Shown piece by piece: positions 13,281-18,547 of a DNA stretch of 19,522 nucleotides. Position 1 is the first letter of the stretch, and each line of letters starts with the position of its first letter. Made by a program: the position numbers and the translations under genes. The stretch covers positions 1 to 19,522 of the forward strand of contig CAKUXM010000025.1 of the NCBI GenBank assembly GCA_934700335.1, given 5' to 3'. The notes below the pieces were generated by a model. It ran no database searches, was not told where the DNA came from, and worked only from the letters and a program-made list of their open reading frames with translations. The DNA comes from an uncultured Candidatus Melainabacteria bacterium. Its GTDB lineage: Bacteria; Cyanobacteriota; Vampirovibrionia; Gastranaerophilales; Gastranaerophilaceae.

Positions 13281-15385
13281 TGGGCGCACCAGGGTCAAAG
13301 TCAATAAGTGAAATATTTTTAGCAGGCTTTGTATTAATGTTAATACTTATCCTGTTGATTGAAATGCCTACTTGGGTTATTAACTTTTCAATCAGTTTCA
13401 ATATGACTATTGGTATTGTGCTTTTGATGATTGCCCTTTATGTACAAAAACCACTTGAATTGGCAGCATTTCCATCAATCATTTTGATTTGTACAATGTT
13501 CCGTCTGGTACTTTCAATTGCATCAACACGTCTTATTTTGGCGAAAGGTGATGCGGGCGAAGTTGTAACGGCATTCGGTCATTTCGTAACCGGTGGTAAC
13601 ATGGTTGTAGGTTTCGTAATTTTCTTAATCATTACGGTTGTACAATTCATGGTAATCACAAAGGGTGCTGAACGTATCGCCGAAGTTTCTGCCAGATTTG
13701 CCTTAGATGCGATGCCTGGTAAACAAATGACAATCGATGCCGATTTCAATGCAGGCTTGATATCACCAGAAGAAGCGGTTAAACGTCGTGAGGATTTACA
13801 AAGAGAATCAAGTTTATTCGGTTCTATGGACGGTTCTATGAAGTTCGTAAAAGGGGATACAATCGCCGGCGTTATCATTACTATTATCAACATTGTCGGC
13901 GGTTTATGCGTTGGTTGTTTAATGAACAATATGCCTATGGCAGATGCGGTTTCAAAATATACTATCTTAACAATCGGTGATGGCTTGGCTTCACAAGTTC
14001 CTTCACTATTGATGTCAATTTCAGCCGGTATCGTAATGACACGTGCTTCTGCAACAAGCTCTTCATTGGGTGCCGATTTAACAGCACAATTAATGAGCAA
14101 ACCTTACAGTTTATTCTTTGCTGCAGGTTTCTTATTCTTAATTACATTATCATGTCCTGTAACAGGTCTACCTTGGTTCCCATTCTTGCTATTTACAATA
14201 ATCCTTGTATTAGCAGGGTTCTCAGTACTTGTTAATGCAGACGTACAATCACAATTGGGACAATTGGAAAGTGTTAGACAAAACATGCAAGACCTTGTTA
14301 ACCCTAACAGAATGTATGAAAGACTTGGTGTTGACGTACTTTCATTACAAGTTGGGGCTGGCTTGCTTGTAATTGCCGACCCAGACCAAGAAGGTCAATT
14401 GCTTGCTAAGATTGCCGCCTTGAGACAAAGAGTTACCGACGAACTAGGTTATATCTTACCAAACATCAGAATTATGGACTCCTCAGCACTTGAAGCCAAT
14501 GAATACTTGATTGCTATTCGTGGTAATACTGTTGCAACTGGTTTTGTATATCCTGGTAAATACATGGTTATTGCCGACCAATGGGATTCTGTTAAATCAT
14601 CTGTTCCAGATGATGCAATCGTTGGCGTTGACCCAACTTACCAAACACAAGCTTACTGGGTTTCTGAAGAAGATGCAAAATCAACTAAAGCTATTACAGC
14701 CGTTGATGCTACAGACGTTGTAGTTACTCACTTACAAGAAATTTCAAGAAAACACGTTGATGACGTAATGACAAAAACTGACGTATTAAAATTAATGGAA
14801 TTAGTACGTTCACAAGACCCTACTCTTGTTAACGACTTGGTTCCAACAATCATTTCTACAAGCGATTTGAGAAAAATCTTTGTAAACTTGATTAGAGAAA
14901 AAGTTTCTATTAAAGATATTATCTTTATCTTTGAACGTCTGTGCGACTATGCAAGATTTTCAAAGGAACCGGATATCTTGTCAGAACGTTTGCGTGCAGC
15001 ATTAGGTAGACAAATCTGTTTGACCAATGTTCAAGAGGATAAAGTTCTTTATGCGTTAACACTTTCACCTGATTGGGAAAAAGTATTAGACGACAGTTGT
15101 CAAAGAACAGAGCTTGGTACAATGTTCTTGCTTAACCCAATGCAAGTACAAGAGCTTATTGAAAGCACAGCTACAACTCTTATGACTGCTCACCAAAACA
15201 TTGGTAAACAACCAGTAATCTTGTGTTCACCTAGAATCAGATTACCTCTGTTCCAATTGCTTGAACGTCATATCCCAACAATCGTTGTAATTTCATACTC
15301 TGAATTAATTACAGATATTAAGGTTGAAGCAGTTGATACAATTGGTGAAAGCTACAATCAAGAACAATATGTAACAGGTCAATAA
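13280..15385 (+). CDS. flhA: Flagellar export gate protein FlhA
   Basis: Large inner-membrane subunit of the flagellar type III export gate. At 701 residues it has the normal length. Residues 8-310 contain about eight membrane helices. The FHIPEP signature appears as RFALDAMPGKQMTIDADFNA (139-158), followed by GLI, preceded by FVTGGNMVVGFVIFLIITVVQFMVITKGAERIAEV. The cytoplasmic half, which docks substrates and chaperones, ends with the typical VILCSPRIRLPLFQLLERHIP and ISYSEL. Injectisome SctV proteins share this fold, but the linkage to fliE, full-length fliF and fliH makes FlhA the right call. Its start overlaps the fliH stop and has the ribosome site AAGGGA. yidD begins at the very next base after its stop. 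Confidence 0.96.
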   Translation: MGAPGSKSISEIFLAGFVLMLILILLIEMPTWVINFSISFNMTIGIVLLMIALYVQKPLELAAFPSIILICTMFRLVLSIASTRLILAKGDAGEVVTAFGHFVTGGNMVVGFVIFLIITVVQFMVITKGAERIAEVSARFALDAMPGKQMTIDADFNAGLISPEEAVKRREDLQRESSLFGSMDGSMKFVKGDTIAGVIITIINIVGGLCVGCLMNNMPMADAVSKYTILTIGDGLASQVPSLLMSISAGIVMTRASATSSSLGADLTAQLMSKPYSLFFAAGFLFLITLSCPVTGLPWFPFLLFTIILVLAGFSVLVNADVQSQLGQLESVRQNMQDLVNPNRMYERLGVDVLSLQVGAGLLVIADPDQEGQLLAKIAALRQRVTDELGYILPNIRIMDSSALEANEYLIAIRGNTVATGFVYPGKYMVIADQWDSVKSSVPDDAIVGVDPTYQTQAYWVSEEDAKSTKAITAVDATDVVVTHLQEISRKHVDDVMTKTDVLKLMELVRSQDPTLVNDLVPTIISTSDLRKIFVNLIREKVSIKDIIFIFERLCDYARFSKEPDILSERLRAALGRQICLTNVQEDKVLYALTLSPDWEKVLDDSCQRTELGTMFLLNPMQVQELIESTATTLMTAHQNIGKQPVILCSPRIRLPLFQLLERHIPTIVVISYSELITDIKVEAVDTIGESYNQEQYVTGQ

Positions 15386-15607
15386 ATGAAGAAAATTGTT
15401 TTATTCTTGATAGAAATCTATCAAAAAATTTCGAGATTGACACCTCCAGTTTGTAGATTTGCACCAACTTGCTCAGAATACACAAAACAAGCCATTATTA
15501 AATTTGGACTTGTTAAAGGACTTTGGCTGGGAATAAAAAGAATTTCTAAATGCCACCCACTGCACGAAGGTGGCTATGACCCAGTTCCAGACGAATTCAA
15601 ATGGTAA
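15386..15607 (+). CDS. yidD: Membrane protein insertion efficiency factor YidD
   Basis: A 73-residue member of the YidD family, which helps insertion of inner-membrane proteins through the Sec/YidC route. The diagnostic Cys pattern is intact: TPPVCRFAPTCSEY followed by KCHPLHEGGYDPVP. An amphipathic N-terminal helix (KKIVLFLIEIYQKISRL) precedes it. yidD normally sits in the rpmH-rnpA-yidD-yidC cluster. Here it begins immediately after the flhA stop codon, with only a weak ribosome site inside the flhA end, so its translation is probably coupled to that of the most membrane-rich gene in the operon. No truncation is seen. Confidence 0.95.
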   Translation: MKKIVLFLIEIYQKISRLTPPVCRFAPTCSEYTKQAIIKFGLVKGLWLGIKRISKCHPLHEGGYDPVPDEFKW

Positions 15608-15642
15608 TTGTAACAAGTTCTTAACATAAGAGTTCAAATCTC

Positions 15643-15670
15643 TAAAGTTATCATAAAAAGTTGCCGATAT
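15643..15670 (+). promoter_or_regulatory. Sigma-28-type promoter before the 51-aa ORF
   Basis: TAAA (15643-15646), 16 bp and GCCGATAT (15663-15670) match the Bacillus-type sigma-D consensus TAAA-N14/16-GCCGATAT at all twelve bases. A transcript would begin near 15677, about 36 nt before the start codon at 15713. It is the best sigma-28 match in the window. Confidence 0.65.
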
Positions 15671-15712
15671 ATAACTTGTAAGCAAGATAACTAATAAAAA
15701 GGATATGTGAAT

Positions 15713-15868
15713 ATGTTAAGAAAAATCGAATTACCAACTACTAATATTGATAACAGTGTTGAATTTATTTTGAGAGGAGCAAAAAAACGCAGATCAATGG
15801 CTATGGCATCTGCAAGAATGCTAACTAATGAACAAGGCATTCAAACTATGTTGGTTGCTGTAAAATAG
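15713..15868 (+). CDS. 51-aa basic protein resembling the core of RNA polymerase omega
   Basis: A short ORF with ribosome site AAAGGA nine bases before ATG 15713. The segment NSVEFILRGAKKRRSMAMAS (14-33) lines up by eye with the conserved omega block NRFDLVLVAARRARQM of RpoZ, and the end QTMLVAVK with the TVIALREI block. Omega is a small subunit that helps assemble the beta-prime subunit. At 51 residues it is shorter than most omegas (about 70-100) and lacks a C-terminal tail. The upstream promoter is of sigma-28 type, which would be unexpected for a constitutive polymerase subunit and leaves room for a flagellar regulator instead. The frame continues open after the TAG stop, but that sequence is G+C-rich hairpin DNA and looks non-coding. 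Confidence 0.6.
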   Translation: MLRKIELPTTNIDNSVEFILRGAKKRRSMAMASARMLTNEQGIQTMLVAVK

Positions 15869-15963
15869 CTCCGCCGGTGTTGCCGGTGTTGGCTTTGCGA
15901 AGGCAAAGACAAGCAGGGCAACATTACGATGGCGACGTTTCAAATCTCTGATTTGACAGGAGC
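15868..15963. repeat. G+C-rich element with nested inverted repeats
   Basis: A 96-bp stretch bounded by GCTCC (15868-15872) and GGAGC (15959-15963) stands out from the AT-rich surroundings. Inside it are a tandem GCCGGTGTT duplicate (15873-15890), GTTGCC paired with GGCAAC (about 15879 and 15917), a perfect hairpin CTTTGC-GAAG-GCAAAG (15893-15908), and CAAAT-CTCTG-ATTTG (15940-15954). It begins on the last base of the 51-aa ORF. It may be a small dispersed palindromic element or a structured RNA. Confidence 0.5.
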
Positions 15964-15975
15964 AAAAAAAATAAT

Positions 15976-15993
15976 AGAGTGTGTAGAGAACCG
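15976..15993 (+). other. Short GNRA-capped hairpin
   Basis: CCGA-GAAA-TCGG (about 15981-15992) forms a hairpin with a GNRA-type tetraloop. It sits between the G+C-rich element and the next terminator, adding to the impression of a structured untranslated RNA. No known RNA family was recognised. Confidence 0.3.
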
Positions 15994-16054
15994 AGAAATC
16001 GGGCGTGTGAAAACAAACAGCAATCTGTATGAAAAAAGAAGAAAGATGAATTTT

Positions 16055-16086
16055 AAAGGGGTCAAAAAATTGACCTCTTTCTTTTT
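16055..16086 (+). terminator. Intrinsic terminator after the flhA-yidD-small gene region
   Basis: AAAGGGGTCAA (16055-16065), loop AAAA, TTGACCTCTTT (16070-16080), an 11-bp stem with one G-U pair, followed by CTTTTTG. It ends plus-strand transcription before the promoter of the next small gene. Confidence 0.85.
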
Positions 16087-16094
16087 GTAAAAAT

Positions 16095-16124
16095 TTCGCA
16101 TAAACAACAAAACAATGCTATAAT
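16095..16124 (+). promoter_or_regulatory. Extended -10 promoter of the 69-aa Cys protein
   Basis: TTCGCA (16095-16100), 18 bp, TATAAT (16119-16124), with TGC directly before the -10 (16116-16118) giving the extended TGnTATAAT form. It lies just after the terminator and 28 bp before the start codon. Confidence 0.6.
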
Positions 16125-16151
16125 GTAAAAAAGAAAATTTAGGGAGAAGAA

Positions 16152-16361
16152 ATGTTTCAACAATGTCCATTTAATAATAACGAATGCAACGAGAACTGTG
16201 GCTTATTTATAGCACCAGAAGATTTAAACGAATTAATGGCAACAAGATTAACAAGTATCGGAGTATTTAACGTGCAAGAAGGTATTTGTTCACTAAAAAT
16301 GTTAGCACTAAGCGGTGGACGTTTTATGTTTGAAAACACTGCGACTATTCGTAGAAAATAG
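16152..16361 (+). CDS. Small Cys-containing protein, function unknown
   Basis: A 69-residue protein with a strong ribosome site AGGGAG before ATG 16152 and its own promoter and terminator, so it is a monocistronic gene. The N-terminal MFQQCPFNNNECNENCGLFI has Cys5, Cys12 and Cys16, and a fourth Cys46 sits in EGICSLKMLAL. The pattern C-P-x5-C-x3-C-x-L-F ... G-x-C-x-L recalls short proteins of gut bacteria and their phages that probably bind a metal through four Cys. That comparison is from memory. No membrane segment or signal peptide is visible. Confidence 0.75.
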   Translation: MFQQCPFNNNECNENCGLFIAPEDLNELMATRLTSIGVFNVQEGICSLKMLALSGGRFMFENTATIRRK

Positions 16362-16398
16362 ATTAGTGAATAGTGAGTAGACTTATGCTGTCGCTTTT

Positions 16399-16427
16399 GG
16401 ATTGCTTCACTTCCGTTCGCAATGACA
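16399..16427. repeat. Dispersed-type short repeat (GGATTGCTTC...GCAATGACA)
   Basis: The plus strand reads GGATTGCTTCACTTCC followed by GTTCGCAATGACA, with ATTGC and GCAAT as inverted ends. The complementary form TGTCATTGCGA...GAAGCAATCC is a familiar intergenic repeat in many AT-rich bacterial genomes. Only one copy lies in this window, so dispersal is assumed from prior knowledge. It is richer in G+C than its flanks. Confidence 0.55.
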
Positions 16428-16453
16428 TTTAGAACTACAATTATTAACATATA

Positions 16454-16481
16454 AAAAGAGTTCCCGTTTAGGAACTCTTTT
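16454..16481. terminator. Shared bidirectional terminator
   Basis: AAAAGAGTTCC (16454-16464), loop CGTTTA, GGAACTCTTTT (16471-16481), an 11-bp perfect stem with A- and T-rich flanks. It lies between the convergent 69-aa gene and the minus-strand annexin-repeat gene and can serve both. Confidence 0.9.
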
Positions 16482-16508
16482 ATTTCACATCTACTCTTTT
16501 ATTTTTTC

Positions 16509-17360
16509 TTAGCCATTGTCTCTTTTTGTAATCATTGCAGCTAACATTGTGTTGAAGTGGTTGTTTACAACTTCGTCATCGATGTTGAACCAGCTGTTGT
16601 TTTCTGCTGAAACTTTTGCTTTGAATGATTTAGCTTCTGCATCTAAGCCCATTTCTGATGCTCTTGCTGCTAATTTATCTTTTAAACCATTTGTAATCTT
16701 TGTCAATCTTCCTGACCAACCTACCCATTCTTCGTTTTGTAATGATTCAATTAATGTTTCACCGTCCATATCATCTGAGTATTGGTTAATGTATGTTTCC
16801 ATAACTTCAAGAACATTGTCTTTGTTAATTCTAGCTAAAGCTTCATCTACTGCTTTGTTATCAGTACCGATACCTTTCATAGCTACATATAATTTTTCGC
16901 AAATTTCGTTTGCTTCTTTTTGAACTTTTTCAGATTTAGCTTTTGCAGCTGCTTGTTTTTTATCTGCTTGAGTTGTTGAACCAGCTTTTGCTTTTTCATT
17001 AACTTTTGTTGTAGCAGAAGCATCAACTTTTGTTGTTGTAGTTGTTTTATCGCCTGCTTGAACTGTACCGTTGCCGTTTGTTCTAGTAACACCACCAAAA
17101 ATACCGCTACCTGAACCAGCAAAGTTTACATTGAAACAGTTTGCAATATTGTTAAACCAACTTGGCATTGCCATATTTATACAAGCTTCAGAAATTGGAG
17201 AGTAGGCAATAGTGTTGAATTGACCAGCCATTGTATTTGCGAAGATGTTTAATTTTGAGTAATCAACGCTTGCTGTTTGGTATCCGTTCAATCCGCCAGT
17301 TAAACCGTAATTGTTAAGACCAAATCCTAAACCAGTGTTTAAACCATAATTAAATGTCAT
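16509..17360 (-). CDS. Protein with a single annexin-like repeat
   Basis: A 283-residue protein of unknown role in three parts. Residues 1-100 are Gly/Asn/aromatic-rich (MTFNYGLNTGLGFGLNNYGL at the start) with no classical signal peptide. Residues 100-150 are a low-complexity Lys/Ala/Thr linker. Residues 151-212 match the annexin repeat pattern: EKLYVAMKGIGTDNKAVDEA, a helical stretch, Y190, then GETLIESLQNE. Met161, Gly163, Gly165 and Glu205 have the spacing of the type II calcium ligands of annexin A5 (Met28, Gly30, Gly32, Glu72). A further helical region follows to the C-terminus. The ribosome site GGGG precedes the ATG. It lies between flagellar genes on the same strand but after three strong hairpins, so it is probably transcribed alone. 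Calcium or membrane binding is inference. Confidence 0.8.
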   Translation of the reverse strand: MTFNYGLNTGLGFGLNNYGLTGGLNGYQTASVDYSKLNIFANTMAGQFNTIAYSPISEACINMAMPSWFNNIANCFNVNFAGSGSGIFGGVTRTNGNGTVQAGDKTTTTTKVDASATTKVNEKAKAGSTTQADKKQAAAKAKSEKVQKEANEICEKLYVAMKGIGTDNKAVDEALARINKDNVLEVMETYINQYSDDMDGETLIESLQNEEWVGWSGRLTKITNGLKDKLAARASEMGLDAEAKSFKAKVSAENNSWFNIDDEVVNNHFNTMLAAMITKRDNG

Positions 17361-17559
17361 ATATAATTCCCCGTTTTCCTATGTTTCTTAGAGTGTGTTT
17401 AAAAGTTTTATTAAATCTTTTATCTTTTAATATCCCTTACATTAATATAAAAACAATCTCAAACTCATGATTGACAAATGTTTTCGGCATATTTTTACCC
17501 AAATCGCCCAAACCCTTTATCCATAAGGATATACTCATTGTAACAAAACTTAACAAAAG
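17361..17559. other. Upstream region of the annexin-repeat gene
   Basis: No ORF is supported here. On the minus strand GCCGAAAA (about 17479-17486) resembles a sigma-28 -10 element, but no TAAA lies 15 or 16 bp upstream. A weak hairpin TATCC-ATAA-GGATA (about 17519-17532) and a G-rich GGGTTTGGGCGATTTGGG stretch on the minus strand (17500-17517) are present. The promoter is not securely located. Confidence 0.3.
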
Positions 17560-17590
17560 CTCAAAAAGCCATGTTTATCATGGTTTTGAG
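17560..17590 (-). terminator. Hairpin 3 downstream of the FlgE/F/G-like gene
   Basis: On the minus strand CTCAAAA-CCATG, loop ATAAA, CATGG-C-TTTTTGAG pairs over about 12 bp with single-base bulges, with a run of T's inside the descending arm. It may be a backup terminator or part of a structured spacer. Confidence 0.5.
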
Positions 17591-17604
17591 TGGATTATTT
17601 TATA

Positions 17605-17643
17605 AAATTATGGCGAAATTTCGAAGAAATTTCGCCATAATTT
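17605..17643 (-). terminator. Hairpin 2: 18-bp perfect stem with 3-base loop
   Basis: Arms 17605-17622 and 17626-17643 are exact inverted repeats (core TTATGGCGAAATTTC) around GAA. On the minus strand the stem ends ATTTTATAAAATAA. It is unusually long for a terminator and could also cruciform or act as an RNase III site. Confidence 0.75.
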
Positions 17644-17651
17644 AAACTTAA

Positions 17652-17676
17652 TAAAAAGGGACAATAATTGCCCCTT
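17652..17676 (-). terminator. Hairpin 1: terminator of the hook-gene transcript
   Basis: On the minus strand AAGGGGCAA, loop TTA, TTGTCCCTT (9 bp with one G-U pair) followed by TTTATT. It lies 29 bp after the stop of the FlgE/F/G-family gene and is the first of three tandem hairpins. Confidence 0.75.
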
Positions 17677-17704
17677 AGAAAATGGAGTTTAACATTACAC
17701 TTGT

Positions 17705-18544
17705 CTATGAACCACTTACTAATCTTAATGCTTCTTGTAGTAGTTCTTTGTTTGATGAAATCAATTTGTTTGCCAATTCCATTTGAACTTTTGCCAATTG
17801 GAAACTGTTGATATTATCTTTGAAACCTGCGTTTGAAAGCTCAATCAAGCCTGAACGAACTTCTGCTCTACCCATTACAGGTCTACCTGATTCTGGCGTT
17901 TCAATGTATTGATTGTCTTTAATTTCATACAAGCCGTTTTTATTATGGAAACTTGCTTGAGCTACTTTGTATAAAGGAACTTTTCTTTTACCACCGTCAG
18001 CTTTACCATAAATTGTACCGTCTTCTTTGATTTCGTAATCATCATATTTACCTAAATATTTACCATTGTTAGGGTCAATCCACAACTTGATGTTTGTTGT
18101 AGGTAAATCCATTGCACCACCTTTTAAAGTAGTTTCTTGATAAACATCATTTTTAACGGCTTTTGTACCAGCCATAATTTCGCCTTTATCGTTCAAAATA
18201 TAACCTTGAACATTCATGCCGTCTTTAGTTTTATATGCACCTTCGGCATCAAAATCAAATTCACCGTGTCTTGTATAAACAGTTTTGCCGTCTTCACCTT
18301 TTATCATGAAGAAACCTTCACCTTCTAAGAATAGGTTAGCATTACCTGTACCTGGTGTTGATTTACCTTGACTGAAATTTACGCTTGAATTATCAAGTAC
18401 AGAACCGTTTAAAAATGTTTGAAAGCTAATTTTCTTCTCTTTATACCCAGGAGTATAGATATTAGCTAAGTTTTCTGTAATTGCTCCCATCCAGTTGTTT
18501 GTTGCCTTTTGAGCATTTAGGGCAATCATAAATGAATCGTTCAT
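17705..18544 (-). CDS. Flagellar hook-basal body axial protein (FlgE/FlgF/FlgG family)
   Basis: A 279-residue rod/hook component exported through the flagellar gate. The N-terminal rod motif reads ITENLANIYTPGYKEKKISF (22-41), the family's NNLANxxTPGYK. The following beta region includes LEGEGFFMIKGEDGKTVYTRHGEFDFDAEG and the C-terminus is a helix (FQLAKVQMELANKLISSNKELLQEAL), which forms the D0 coiled coil with the N-terminus. Length is nearest FlgG or FlgF (about 250-265) and well below FlgE (about 400), but the usual FlgG C-terminal TTQRAYEMNSK motif is absent, so I do not assign a symbol. It starts 3 bp after the FliK-like gene with the ribosome site GGAG inside that gene's end. The normal intermediate flgD is missing between them. 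Confidence 0.88.
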   Translation of the reverse strand: MNDSFMIALNAQKATNNWMGAITENLANIYTPGYKEKKISFQTFLNGSVLDNSSVNFSQGKSTPGTGNANLFLEGEGFFMIKGEDGKTVYTRHGEFDFDAEGAYKTKDGMNVQGYILNDKGEIMAGTKAVKNDVYQETTLKGGAMDLPTTNIKLWIDPNNGKYLGKYDDYEIKEDGTIYGKADGGKRKVPLYKVAQASFHNKNGLYEIKDNQYIETPESGRPVMGRAEVRSGLIELSNAGFKDNINSFQLAKVQMELANKLISSNKELLQEALRLVSGS

Positions 18545-18547
18545 TCT

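Noticed and set aside
13579..14100. 173-aa minus-strand ORF within flhA.
   Set aside because: Exact shadow of the conserved flhA reading frame, including the FHIPEP region, with no ribosome site or family match.
15603..15653. tRNA-like pieces: GGTAATT pairing with AAGTTATC and an AGAG-TTCAAAT-CTCT arm like a T-arm.
   Set aside because: The total is about 50 nt with no room for a D-arm and no sound anticodon stem, it overlaps the yidD stop codon, and AT-rich DNA gives such pairings easily.
15929..16090. A 53-codon plus-strand ORF starting MATFQISDLTGAKK.
   Set aside because: No ribosome site, it lies partly in the hairpin element and reads through the intrinsic terminator at 16055-16086.
16157..16450. 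97-aa minus-strand ORF (MLIIVVLNVIANGSEAIQKR...).
   Set aside because: It is antisense to the well-supported 69-aa gene, and its N-terminal part is the familiar translation of the dispersed repeat at 16399-16427.
16516..16923. 135-aa plus-strand ORF antisense to the annexin-repeat gene.
   Set aside because: No ribosome site, and the minus-strand frame has a clear start, domain pattern and ribosome site.
17479..17486. GCCGAAAA on the minus strand as a sigma-28 -10 for the annexin-repeat gene.
   Set aside because: No TAAA 15 or 16 bp upstream, so only half of the promoter is present.
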